64,000 nucleotides of DNA, taken from Streptomyces sp. ISL-87. GTDB taxonomy: Bacteria > Actinomycetota > Actinomycetes > Streptomycetales > Streptomycetaceae. The translations under genes were made by a program, and so were the position numbers. Numbering within the stretch: position 1 is the first letter of the stretch; every line of letters begins with the position of its first letter. Below, piece after piece: positions 53,554 to 62,406 of this stretch. The stretch lies in contig NZ_JAGGOY010000076.1 in assembly GCF_018614095.1 (NCBI RefSeq), positions 1-64,000 of the forward strand. Reading direction: 5' to 3'. The notes under the pieces were generated by a model. It searched no databases and had not been told where the DNA came from. It was given only the letters and a program-made list of their open reading frames with translations.

Positions 53554-55242
53554 TCAACTCAGCTCTGCCTCGTCGTACTCCTTCCCGGAACCGGCGGCGG
53601 TGAGCTCTCGCAGCTCCACCCGGCGGATCTTGCCGGACACGGTCTTCGGGAGCTCACCGAACTCGATGCGGCGGATCCTCTTGTACGGGGACAGGACCGC
53701 GCGGGAGTGCTGGAACAGCGCCCGGGCGGTCTCCTCCCCGGGTTCCCAGCCGGCGGCGAGCGTGATGTACGCCTTCGGTACGGCGAGCCGCAGCGGGTCC
53801 GGGGCCGGTACGACGGCGGCCTCGGCGACGGCCTCGTGTTCCAGCAGGGCGCTCTCCAGCTCGAACGGGGAGATCTTGTAGTCGGAGGCCTTGAAGACGT
53901 CGTCGGAGCGGCCCACATAGGTGAGGTGGCCGTCGGCGTCGCGCGAGGCGATGTCACCGGTGCGGTAGAGCCCGTCCGCCATGGCCTCGGCCGTGCGCTC
54001 CGGGTCGTCGCGGTAGCCGGTCATCACCCCGGCGGGCCGGTGGCGCAGGTCCACGCAGAGTTCGCCCTCGTCCGGGGACTCCTTGCCGGTGACCGGGTCG
54101 AGGAGGACGATCTCGTACCCGGGCGCGGGGCGTCCCATGGAGCCGGGCTTCACCGGGACCCCCGGGAAATTGCCCGCCTGGAGCGTGGTCTCGGTCTGGC
54201 CGAAGCCGTCGCGGATGGTCACGCCCCAGGCCTGGCGGACCTTCTCGATGACCTCGGGATTGAGCGGCTCACCTGCGGCGACGGCCTCGCGCGGGGGGTT
54301 GCGGAGCTTGGTGAGGTCGGACTGGATCAGCATCCGCCACACGGTGGGCGGGGCGCAGAAGGTGGTGACGCCGCCGCGGTCCATCTCGGCCATCAGCCGC
54401 TCGGCGTCGAAGCGGGTGTAGTTGTGCACGAAGACGGTGGCGCCGGCGTTCCACGGGGCGAACAGGTTCGACCAGGCGTGCTTGGCCCAGCCGGGCGAGG
54501 CGATATTGAGGTGGACGTCGCCGGGGCGCAGCCCGAGCCAGTACATGGTCGACAGGTGGCCGATGGGGTACGAGGCGTGCGTGTGCTCGACGAGCTTGGG
54601 CCGGTCGGTGGTGCCTGAAGTGAAGTACAGCATCAGGGTGTCGGTGGCCAGGGTCTCGCCGTCCGGACTGAAATTACAGTCAGCGTCGTACATGTCCTCC
54701 AGGCGGCGCCACGCGGTGGGAACCTCCGGCCCGGCGGCGATCCGGGTGTAGCCGCCCGGGACGTCGTCGAACTTGGCGGTGTCCTCGGCGCGGGCGATGA
54801 CGTGGCGGACGTGGCCCCGCTCGATGCGGTCGCGCAGGTCGGCCGGGCCGAGCAGCGGGGTGGCGGGGATGACGACGGCGCGCAGCTTCATCGCGCCGAG
54901 CATCACCTCCCACAGCTCGCGCTGGTTGCCGAGCATGACCAGGATCCGGTCGCCGGCGGCGACGCCCTGGGCGCGCAGCCAGGTGGCGGCCGATCCTGAC
55001 CGTACGCTCAGTTCCGCGAAGGAGAGCCCGCGGCTGGTGCCGTCCTCCTCGACGATCCGCAGGGCGTCGGCCCCGTTCCCGGTGGCGATGTGGTCGAACC
55101 AGTCCAGGGCCCAGTTGAAGCGCTCGGGGCGGGGCCAGGTGAATCCGGCGCGGGCGGCGTCGTAGTCCCCGCGGCGCTCCAGCAGGAAGTCCCGAGCGGC
55201 CAGGAACTGTTCGGTGGCACTGTTCTCCGTCATGAGAGGCAT
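53554..55242 (-). CDS. Acyl-CoA synthetase, AMP-forming
   Basis: A 562-residue adenylate-forming ligase that activates a carboxylic acid via acyl-AMP. A3 motif YFTSGTTDRPKLVEHTH, A5 GFGQTETT, A7 LYRTGDIASRD, A8 VGRSDDVFKASDYKISPFEL and A10 LPKTVSGKIRR with the catalytic Lys. The spacing resembles medium-chain and acetoacetate/benzoate-type synthetases. The start may be the ATG at 55242 or three codons later (MTENS). It is convergent with the peroxidase gene and stands alone. Confidence 0.92.
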   Translation of the reverse strand: MPLMTENSATEQFLAARDFLLERRGDYDAARAGFTWPRPERFNWALDWFDHIATGNGADALRIVEEDGTSRGLSFAELSVRSGSAATWLRAQGVAAGDRILVMLGNQRELWEVMLGAMKLRAVVIPATPLLGPADLRDRIERGHVRHVIARAEDTAKFDDVPGGYTRIAAGPEVPTAWRRLEDMYDADCNFSPDGETLATDTLMLYFTSGTTDRPKLVEHTHASYPIGHLSTMYWLGLRPGDVHLNIASPGWAKHAWSNLFAPWNAGATVFVHNYTRFDAERLMAEMDRGGVTTFCAPPTVWRMLIQSDLTKLRNPPREAVAAGEPLNPEVIEKVRQAWGVTIRDGFGQTETTLQAGNFPGVPVKPGSMGRPAPGYEIVLLDPVTGKESPDEGELCVDLRHRPAGVMTGYRDDPERTAEAMADGLYRTGDIASRDADGHLTYVGRSDDVFKASDYKISPFELESALLEHEAVAEAAVVPAPDPLRLAVPKAYITLAAGWEPGEETARALFQHSRAVLSPYKRIRRIEFGELPKTVSGKIRRVELRELTAAGSGKEYDEAELS

Positions 55243-55278
55243 CGTGCCGCGTCGGAAGTAAGGATCACTAGAGCAGCG

Positions 55279-56454
55279 TCAGCCGCGGATTGACCCGAAG
55301 CGTACGGAGCCCCGGCCGGCCGGCGTCTCGTTCATCCCCGCGAGGAGCAGCTCCCCTTCGGCGACGATCTCGTCCTTGACCGCCTTCGAGGCCGAGCCGA
55401 ACAGCTCGACGGTGAGCACGTCCCGGTCCGCCCCCGCCTCCGCTCCCGCCTTCGCCCCCGCCCCCACCCCCACCTTCCACAGCCCGGCGAGGAATCCGTC
55501 GACCAGGAGGGTGGAGTAGGCCTGGTTCCCCGCCCAGCTGCGCCCCTTGTGCTCGGGGGCGACCACGCGGCTGCGGTCGGCGTGCGAGAGCAGCAGGTTG
55601 TCGAACTCCGGGAGGAAGCGCGGCGGGGCGGGCGTCCCGGCATCCGGCCGGGGCGCGTCGGGCAGGTCGAAGAGCTCCACCCCGTTCTCGTCCCGGAAGA
55701 CGGCGAGCCGGGGCCGCAGCCGCTCGAAGGCGTCCCGCAGCCGGGTCAGCCCCGCCCAGGTCTGCATGTCCTTGACGGAGGCGGGGCCGAACGCGCCGAG
55801 GTACCGAAGCACCACGTCGTCCACGGCCTGGGCCTCCCCGGCCGGCTTTCCGAGCCAGTTGTCGACGGTGGTGAGCCGCACCTGACCGCTTCGCCCCCAC
55901 ACGCCGCGCGGGGTCACCTGGACGAGGGGCAGCCGGCAGCGCGCGGCCACGGACAGGGACTGCGGGTCGGCGTCGGGCCACTCCTTGAGGAGCTCGTCGC
56001 GGATCTCCCCCATGGTGCGCGGCGCGGCCTCGACGTAGGCCCGGGCGCTTTCCGCGAGGCGCTCGAGGTCCACCCCGACGAGGCCCTTGCGGAAGTAGTT
56101 GACCTCCCGGTCCCGGGCGGCCTGGACGAGCGGCCTCAAGGTCAGCGCGTCGTGCGCGGTGTGCGTGTGGATGGTGGACCGCATGGTGACCATCCGGACC
56201 ACCTCCCGGGACTCCATCAGCCCGGCCAGCTCGGCGGGCCGGAATCCGGCGAGCCGGGCGTGCAGCTGGAAGTAGGGCGGCTTCACGTTCTGGGCCTGGA
56301 GCCCCACGAGGTGCGCGACGGCGTCCCGCGCGGACATCCCGGCGCGGCTCAGCAGGAGCTGCCGGGCAAGGGTGGCACGGTTCAGTGACCGCGTATCGAG
56401 TACGGGATACGCCGGATGCGTCGGATGCGTCGAATACATCGTCCTGGAGGCCAT
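55279..56454 (-). CDS. Winged-helix protein of the AlkZ/HTH_42 family
   Basis: A 391-residue protein of PF06224. It opens with NRATLARQLLLSRA and LVGLQAQNVKPPYFQLHARL; the Q-A-Q triplet near residue 53 corresponds to the QxQ catalytic pair of AlkZ-type DNA glycosylases that remove bulky or cross-linked bases. Further marks are MRSTIHTHTAHDALTLRPLV and the C-terminal FLPEFDNLLLSHADRSRVV with WAGNQAYSTLLVDG. A short KAGAEAGA repeat near residue 350 comes from low-complexity DNA. In Streptomyces such proteins may protect against genotoxic metabolites. ATG at 56454. Some 37 bp separate it from the acyl-CoA synthetase gene. Confidence 0.85.
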   Translation of the reverse strand: MASRTMYSTHPTHPAYPVLDTRSLNRATLARQLLLSRAGMSARDAVAHLVGLQAQNVKPPYFQLHARLAGFRPAELAGLMESREVVRMVTMRSTIHTHTAHDALTLRPLVQAARDREVNYFRKGLVGVDLERLAESARAYVEAAPRTMGEIRDELLKEWPDADPQSLSVAARCRLPLVQVTPRGVWGRSGQVRLTTVDNWLGKPAGEAQAVDDVVLRYLGAFGPASVKDMQTWAGLTRLRDAFERLRPRLAVFRDENGVELFDLPDAPRPDAGTPAPPRFLPEFDNLLLSHADRSRVVAPEHKGRSWAGNQAYSTLLVDGFLAGLWKVGVGAGAKAGAEAGADRDVLTVELFGSASKAVKDEIVAEGELLLAGMNETPAGRGSVRFGSIRG

Positions 56455-56598
56455 GACAGCAAGCTAACCTCTCCTTGCGGACACCTCCTGTCCGCAACTC
56501 GACCCCGGCCGCATTCCCGGGCAGAACCCCAGCGCCCCTTTCCCCAGATATCCTGCCCCTTGCCCGTAAACGCACGTTCGACCGGGAGGTGACCAGAG

Positions 56599-57765
56599 AT
56601 GGCCGAGCGCCCAGACCGCCGCCCCTCCCCGTCGTCCGGCAAGCGCCCGGGCTGGCGCCGCCCCGCGTCCCCGTCCGCGACGCCGCCCACCTCGCCTCCG
56701 GACGCCCCGCAGCCCGCCCCGCCGGCCCCGTCGCCCGGGAACCACCGCAGCGTGATCGACTCCGCGGTCTACCGCGACGGACGCCGCGTCGCCTCCCCGG
56801 CCACCCTCGCCGAGACCTTCCGGCGGCTGCGCGAACAGCCCGACGGCATGGCCTGGATCGGCCTGCACCGCCCCACGGAGCCCGAACTTCACTCCCTGGC
56901 CTCCGAGTTCAACCTCCACCCGCTCTCCATCGAGGACGCCCTGGAGGCCCACCAGCGGCCCAAGCTTGAGCGTTACGGGGACACCCTCTTCGTCGTACTG
57001 CGCGCCGCCCGCTACCTGGACGCCCTGGAGGAGGTCGACTTCGGCGAGCTCCACATCTTCGTAGGCCCGGACTTCCTCATCACGGTCCGCCACGGCGCCG
57101 CCCCGGACCTCTCCGCCGTCCGCCGCCGCATGGAGGCGAGCCCGGAACTCCTCTCCCTCGGCCCGGAGGCCGCCCTGTACGCCATCCTCGACTCGGTGGT
57201 CGACGGCTACGCCCCGGTGGTCGAGGGCGTCCAGAACGACATGGACGAGATCGAGACCGAGGTCTTCCGCGGCGACCCGGAAGTCTCCCGCCGCATCTAC
57301 GAACTCTCCCGCGAAATGGTCGAGTTCCAGCGCGCCACCCGCCCCCTGGTGGGTATGCTCCACGGCCTGATGGCCGGCTTCGCCAAGTACGGCACGGACG
57401 AGGAACTCCAGCGCTACCTCCGCGACGTAGCGGACCACGTGACCCACACCAGCGAACGCGTCGACGGCTTCCGCCAGGCCCTCACCGAAATCCTGACCGT
57501 CAACGCCACCCTCGTCTCCCAACAACAGAACGCCGAAATGCGCGCCCTGGCCGAAGCGGGCTTCGAACAGAACGAGGAGATCAAGAAGATTTCCTCATGG
57601 GCTGCCATTTTGTTTGCTCCCACACTCGTAGGAACTATCTACGGCATGAATTTTGAGTCCATGCCGGAGCTGGGTTGGAGCTTCGGATACCCCCTCGCGA
57701 TCTGCCTCATGGGGATGGTTTGTGTCAGTTTGTACGTGATTTTCAAGCGGCGTGACTGGCTCTAA
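56599..57765 (+). CDS. corA: CorA-type magnesium/cobalt transporter
   Basis: A 388-residue pentameric Mg2+ channel subunit. After a Pro/Ser-rich N-terminal 50 residues comes the cytosolic alpha/beta domain (HPLSIEDALEAHQRPKLERY, FVVLRAARYLD), a long stalk helix (DHVTHTSERVDGFRQALTEI) and two C-terminal helices with the selectivity motif YGMNFESMPEL and basic end FKRRDWL. ATG at 56599 with GGGAGG upstream. It is divergent from the AlkZ-like gene and has no operon partner. Confidence 0.95.
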   Translation: MAERPDRRPSPSSGKRPGWRRPASPSATPPTSPPDAPQPAPPAPSPGNHRSVIDSAVYRDGRRVASPATLAETFRRLREQPDGMAWIGLHRPTEPELHSLASEFNLHPLSIEDALEAHQRPKLERYGDTLFVVLRAARYLDALEEVDFGELHIFVGPDFLITVRHGAAPDLSAVRRRMEASPELLSLGPEAALYAILDSVVDGYAPVVEGVQNDMDEIETEVFRGDPEVSRRIYELSREMVEFQRATRPLVGMLHGLMAGFAKYGTDEELQRYLRDVADHVTHTSERVDGFRQALTEILTVNATLVSQQQNAEMRALAEAGFEQNEEIKKISSWAAILFAPTLVGTIYGMNFESMPELGWSFGYPLAICLMGMVCVSLYVIFKRRDWL

Positions 57766-58540
57766 TTCCCCTCGCGTCACGCTCAGCCATCCTTCGCACT
57801 TCACTTTCGCATCGCTCACAGATCGGCCCAGAAGCGGCCGTGGGGAGTCCCTGGGGGGAATAGATGCGGGTGATCTCCTCGCCCTCCCTCCAGAGGGCCT
57901 CTGACCTGGCCTTTTAGGGACCCGGGAACGCTGGGGAGAATCTGGGGAGAACCCAGCCCGCCAGCAGGACGTCGCACCTACGCCGTCAAGGCCGCCTGTC
58001 CTCCGGTTCGCCGCCCCCTGCAACCGCGCAGCGACGCCGTGGCCAATCGCAGGGAGTGACACCGGACAGTGCCTGGCGCCGCCGCCTGGAGCTGCGGGAA
58101 GGCCGCGCGACTGTCAACGGCAGCTGCAACCGTCGATCGACGAGACCGGACCCCGCGCATGAGCCGCCCAGAACCTGGCAGGGTCCGGCTCGCCGGAGGG
58201 TCCTTGACGCTCCAGCCCATGGCTGACTCCGCACGGCGGCAGTACCTCGCGACTGCCGCTAGGAGTCGCGACCCGCTCGATGTGATGGGCCATCGGAAAC
58301 AAGCACGATTTCGAGCTGCCGAAGAATGCGCAGCTCAGGAAGATTTTCCGGCTTCTGAACGCCGGGTGGCCGGGGCTGGAGCGTCAAACGCGCATCACGG
58401 CCCAGCAGGCTCCTGGGCGGACCCTGCATGGGGCATGAGCGTCGTATCTGGGTCGAGGCTCCCGGCAGACGGGCCCTGCGTCCGATGTCTCGCCCAGGCT
58501 CCGCCGTCCAGGGCTGCCTTGCGCTGCAGCCTGCGAGAAC
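57766..58540. other. 775-bp stretch without a supported gene
   Basis: Downstream of corA the composition becomes less coding-like. I see GGGGAGAATCTGGGGAGAAC (57932-57951), a repeated GGGGAGAA, but no tRNA or clear terminator. The only protein-like frame is 58286-58438 on the plus strand, a lysine-containing segment (KHDFELPKNAQLRKIFRLLN) that follows a stop codon and has no start; it may be a gene remnant. Nothing else here can be annotated. Confidence 0.5.
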
Positions 58541-59701
58541 TCAGGCCGGGAGGCCCAGTTCCCTCGCGATCAGCATGCGCTGCACCTCGCTCGTGCCCTC
58601 GCCGATCTCCAGGATCTTGGAGTCCCGCCACATCCGCGCCACCGGGTACTCGTTCATGAACCCGTACCCACCATGGATCTGCGTCGCCTCACGCGCGTTG
58701 TCCACCGCCACCGTCGAGGAGTACAGCTTCGCCACCGCCGCCTCCTTCTTGAACGACTCCCCCCGCACCAACCGCGACGCCGCGTCCCGCCAACCAACCC
58801 GCGCCATGTGGGCCCGCATCTCCATGTCCGCCAGCTTGAACTGGATGGCCTGGTAATCGCCGATCGGGCGCCCGAACGCGCGACGCTCACGCGCGTACTT
58901 CACCGATTCATCCACACACCCCTGCGCCAACCCCGTTGCCAGCGCCGCGATCGCCACCCGCCCCTCGTCCAGGATCCGCAGGAACTGCGCGTACCCACGC
59001 CCCTCCTCACCCAGCAGATTCCCACCCGGCACCCGCACGTCCGAGAACGACAGCCCACGTGTGTCCGACGCGTTCCAGCCCACCTTTGAATACGGCGCCG
59101 CCACCGTGAAGCCCGGCGTCCCCGAAGGCACGATGATCGACGAGATCAGCGGCCGCCCGTCCGGCTTGCGACCCGTCACCGCCGTCACCGTCACCAGGCC
59201 CGTGATGTCCGTACCCGAGTTGGTGATGAAGCACTTCGACCCGTTGATCACCCACTCACCCGTCGCCTCGTCCCGCACCGCCGTCGTCCGCGTCCCGCCC
59301 GCATCCGAACCGCACTCCGGCTCCGTCAGCCCGAACGCCCCCAGCATTTCCCCCGCACACAACTTCGGCAGCCACTGCCGCTTCTGCTCCTCCGTCCCGA
59401 AACGGAACACCGGCATCGCACCCAGCGAGACACCCGCCTCCAGCGTGATCGCCACCGAGGAGTCCACCCGCGCCAGCTCCTCCAACGCGATCCCCAGGGC
59501 CAGGTAGTCCCCGCCCATCCCTCCGTACTCCTCCGGGAAGGGCAGCCCGAACAGCCCCATCCGCCCCATTTCCCGCACGATCTCGTACGGAAACTCGTGG
59601 CGCTCGTACAGATCTCCGATCTTCGGGGCCACCACGTCATGGGCGAACTCGGCTACGGTGCGGCGCAGTTCATCGTGCTCGACGGTGAGGCGATGGTCCA
59701 T
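58541..59701 (-). CDS. Acyl-CoA dehydrogenase
   Basis: A 386-residue FAD enzyme that introduces the alpha-beta double bond in acyl-CoA. Signature I AFGLTEPECGSDAGGTRT, FAD/ETF region NGSKCFITNSG, and signature II QIHGGYGFMNEYPVARMWRD followed by ILEIGEGTSEVQRMLIAREL with the catalytic Glu. Length is typical of short-chain/branched-chain members (AcdH). It lies upstream on the map of a branched-chain 2-oxoacid dehydrogenase operon on the same strand, so isobutyryl-, isovaleryl- or 2-methylbutyryl-CoA are likely substrates. Confidence 0.95.
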   Translation of the reverse strand: MDHRLTVEHDELRRTVAEFAHDVVAPKIGDLYERHEFPYEIVREMGRMGLFGLPFPEEYGGMGGDYLALGIALEELARVDSSVAITLEAGVSLGAMPVFRFGTEEQKRQWLPKLCAGEMLGAFGLTEPECGSDAGGTRTTAVRDEATGEWVINGSKCFITNSGTDITGLVTVTAVTGRKPDGRPLISSIIVPSGTPGFTVAAPYSKVGWNASDTRGLSFSDVRVPGGNLLGEEGRGYAQFLRILDEGRVAIAALATGLAQGCVDESVKYARERRAFGRPIGDYQAIQFKLADMEMRAHMARVGWRDAASRLVRGESFKKEAAVAKLYSSTVAVDNAREATQIHGGYGFMNEYPVARMWRDSKILEIGEGTSEVQRMLIARELGLPA

Positions 59702-59772
59702 GGTCTTCGGCGGTCCTTAAGTGAGAGGGTTCGTACACAAGAAGAGCCGGCGGGGTCAGTCCGCCCGGCGGG

Positions 59773-60981
59773 TCAGGCCTGCCACTTCCCGGTCAGTCGC
59801 GAGGTGGCTTCGCGCACCACGTCCGCAGGCTTGCAGAAGGAGAAGCGCACGAGATGGTCGGTGTGCGGGTTCTGCGGGTTGTGTCGGAATGCGGAGCAGG
59901 GAATGGCCGTTACCCCCGCGCGCGCGGGAAGGTCGCGGCAGAACCGCGTCCCGTCCAGATAGCCGGCTCCCCGTACGTCCGCCTGGAGGAAGTACCCGCC
60001 TTCGCCGCGATAGGTGCGCAGTCCGGCCTGTTCGAGACCGGTGCGCAGCAGGTCCCTGTGGCGTTGCAGCGTGCCGCGCAGGGCCGCCGTCCACGCCTCC
60101 TCGTCGCCGAGCATGCGCGCCACGGCGAGCTGGAACGGGGTGCCGGAAGCGAAGGTGAGGAACTGCTTGACGGAGAGGACGGCTTCCACCAGCCTGCCCG
60201 GTCCGCAGGCCCAGCCGACCTTCCAGCCGGTGACGTTGAATGTCTTGCCCGCAGACGAGACCACCAGGGTGCGCTCCCGCATGCCGGGGACCGAGGCGAG
60301 CGAGTGGTGCCCGGCCCCGTCGTACACAAGGTGTTCGTAGACCTCGTCCGTGACGGCGGTCAGTTCGTGGTCCAGGCACACCCGGGCCATGGCGGCCAGT
60401 TCCGCAGCGGTGAAGACCTTGCCCGTGGGGTTGTGGGGTGAGTTGAGCAGCAGCAACCGGGTGCGCGGGGTGACCGCCGCCCGCAGCGCGGCCTCGTCCA
60501 GGCAGAACCGGTCGCCCTCCGTCGCCAGCGGGACGGCGACGAGCCGGGCGCCCGCCAGCGAGGCGGCGGCTTCGTAGGCGTCGTAGCAGGGGTCAAGCGT
60601 GAGGACCTCGTCCCCGGGGTTGCACAGTGCCAGCAAGGCCGCTGTGACGGCCTCGGTCGCTCCGGCGGTGACGACGACCTCGCGGTCGGCGTCGTAATGG
60701 ATTCCGAAGCGACGCAACCGGCTGTTCGCTATCGCCCTCCGCAGCTCGGCCAGGCCCGCTGCGGGCGGGTACTGGTTGTGCCCTTCGGCGATGGCCGCCA
60801 TGGCGTCGTCCAGGAGGACGCGGGGGGCGCTCAGCCCGGGTGCCCCCTGACCCAGGTCGATCGCACCGTACCGCTCGGCGAGCTCGCGGGTCTCGGTAAA
60901 AACGGACGGGCGGAAGTTCTGGATGCGATCGGCCCTGAGCAGGCGCGGGCGCGTGGGCGGCAGGGGCTGTGCCGACGGCAC
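59773..60981 (-). CDS. PLP-dependent aminotransferase, class I/II
   Basis: A 402-residue fold-type I enzyme. AIDLGQGAPGLSAPRVLLDD, GATEAVTAALLALCNPGDEV, LLNSPHNPTGKVFTAAEL, and SSAGKTFNVTGWKVGWACGP with the PLP Lys near residue 245; RFSFCKPADV holds the carboxylate Arg. The pattern is that of the kynurenine/glutamine/methionine aminotransferase group. Between the dehydrogenase gene and the 2-oxoacid dehydrogenase genes it could deaminate branched-chain or aromatic amino acids to the 2-oxoacid, but specificity is unproven. Confidence 0.9.
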   Translation of the reverse strand: MPSAQPLPPTRPRLLRADRIQNFRPSVFTETRELAERYGAIDLGQGAPGLSAPRVLLDDAMAAIAEGHNQYPPAAGLAELRRAIANSRLRRFGIHYDADREVVVTAGATEAVTAALLALCNPGDEVLTLDPCYDAYEAAASLAGARLVAVPLATEGDRFCLDEAALRAAVTPRTRLLLLNSPHNPTGKVFTAAELAAMARVCLDHELTAVTDEVYEHLVYDGAGHHSLASVPGMRERTLVVSSAGKTFNVTGWKVGWACGPGRLVEAVLSVKQFLTFASGTPFQLAVARMLGDEEAWTAALRGTLQRHRDLLRTGLEQAGLRTYRGEGGYFLQADVRGAGYLDGTRFCRDLPARAGVTAIPCSAFRHNPQNPHTDHLVRFSFCKPADVVREATSRLTGKWQA

Positions 60982-61053
60982 TGTGGTGGTGTCCTTTCCT
61001 CGGGTACAGGGAGTCAGGAGTCTGGGACAGGGAGGGAGTGCGGGGGTGCCCGC

Positions 61054-62406
61054 TCACAGCCGCAGCAGGATGGTGTCGGGGTCCTCCACAAGTGCGCCCA
61101 GTGCGGTGAGGAAGGCCGCGGCCTCGGCGCCGTCACACACCCGGTGGTCGAACGCGCAGGTGAGCTTCGCAGTGGGCCGTACGACGAGCCGGTCGCCGTC
61201 CACGACGTGGGGGCGGGGACGGATGGCCCCCACGCCGAGGATCGCCGCTTCGGGGTGGTTGACGACCGGCACGCCCTCGTCCAGGCCGAGTGCGCCGAAG
61301 TTGGAGACCGTGAAGGTGGAGCCGGTCAGCTCGCGGGGGGTGAGCGTGCCCACGCGCGCCCCGTCCGCCAGCCGCGCCAGTTCCTGGGCGAGCCGCACGG
61401 TCGACAGGTCCTGGGCATCGCGCACCACGGGCACGACCAGGCCGCGCGGTGTGGCCGTGCCGATGCCCAGGTGCACCGCGTCGTACGTACGGACCACGGG
61501 GCCGTCCTGGACGTACGTGGCGTTGAGCCGGGGGTGTCCGCGCAGCGTGAGCGTCAGGAGCCGCAGCAGGAGGGCGAAGGGCGTGGCGGCGCTCTCTGCG
61601 TCCCGTGCGCGCAGCCTGTCGCGCAGAGCGAGCAGGCGGGAGAAGTCGACGGTGAGGGAGCAGTGGGCGTCCGGGATCTCCCGGCGTGCACGCTCCATGT
61701 GTGCTGCCGTGCGTGCGCGGATGCCGCGCACGGGGATCGAACGGGTCCCGGGTTCGCTGCCGCCGTCCCCGGCAGTGCCCGTGCTGAGGGAAGCCGCCGC
61801 CGCGTGGACGTCCGTGCGGGTGATGGTGCCCTCCGGACCCGAGCCGGCGCCCAGCACGGCCAGGTCCACCCCGAGCCTGCGGGCGAGATGCCGTACGGGT
61901 GGCTTGGCGCGGGGGCGCCCGGTGTCGGTCGGCACGGTGGACGGCGAACGGCGGGGAGCGGGGCGTCTGCGGACCGCGCGCCGCCCGGTGTCCGTCCCCG
62001 CGCTCGTGCCGTATCCGACGAGCACCGGTCCGGAATCAGCGCCGGTACGGTCGGCACTGACCGCGCCGGCGGCCGTGTCCGGCCCGGCGCTCGTGGCCGC
62101 GCTCGGGTCCTCGGCGACGCCCGGTCCCCTGCCGGTGCCCGCGGGCGCCCCGCTGTCGATGAAGATCAGCGGTGTGCCCACCAGCAGGGTCCGTCCCGGC
62201 TCACCGCGCCGTTCCACGACGGTCCCGGCGTACGGGGACGGGATCTCCACCTCGGCCTTGGCCGTCTCCAGGACGCACAGCGGCTGGTTGACGGTGACGG
62301 TGTCCCCCGGCACCACCAGCCATTCGACGATGGTCGCGTCGAGCAGCCCCTCGCCCAAGTCGGGCACGAGGAACTCTCGGATCGTGCGGTCGGCGGCGTC
62401 AGTCAT
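61054..62406 (-). CDS. bkdC: Branched-chain 2-oxoacid dehydrogenase E2
   Basis: A 450-residue dihydrolipoyl acyltransferase. Lipoyl domain (1-85) with the lipoylated Lys in CVLETAKAEVEIPSP, an Ala/Gly/Thr-rich linker, a peripheral-subunit-binding domain (VRHLARRLGVDLAVLGAGSG) and a catalytic domain with the His/Asp motif TCAFDHRVCDGAEAA. One lipoyl domain and the sequence fit the Bkd type. Its start overlaps the E1-beta stop by 8 bp. In Streptomyces the complex also provides branched starter units for fatty acids and polyketides. Confidence 0.93.
   Translation of the reverse strand: MTDAADRTIREFLVPDLGEGLLDATIVEWLVVPGDTVTVNQPLCVLETAKAEVEIPSPYAGTVVERRGEPGRTLLVGTPLIFIDSGAPAGTGRGPGVAEDPSAATSAGPDTAAGAVSADRTGADSGPVLVGYGTSAGTDTGRRAVRRRPAPRRSPSTVPTDTGRPRAKPPVRHLARRLGVDLAVLGAGSGPEGTITRTDVHAAAASLSTGTAGDGGSEPGTRSIPVRGIRARTAAHMERARREIPDAHCSLTVDFSRLLALRDRLRARDAESAATPFALLLRLLTLTLRGHPRLNATYVQDGPVVRTYDAVHLGIGTATPRGLVVPVVRDAQDLSTVRLAQELARLADGARVGTLTPRELTGSTFTVSNFGALGLDEGVPVVNHPEAAILGVGAIRPRPHVVDGDRLVVRPTAKLTCAFDHRVCDGAEAAAFLTALGALVEDPDTILLRL

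Noticed and set aside
57900..57960. Attachment site or tRNA-related insertion point suggested by repeated GGGGAGAA
   Set aside because: No tRNA, integrase or second copy flanking an element is visible.
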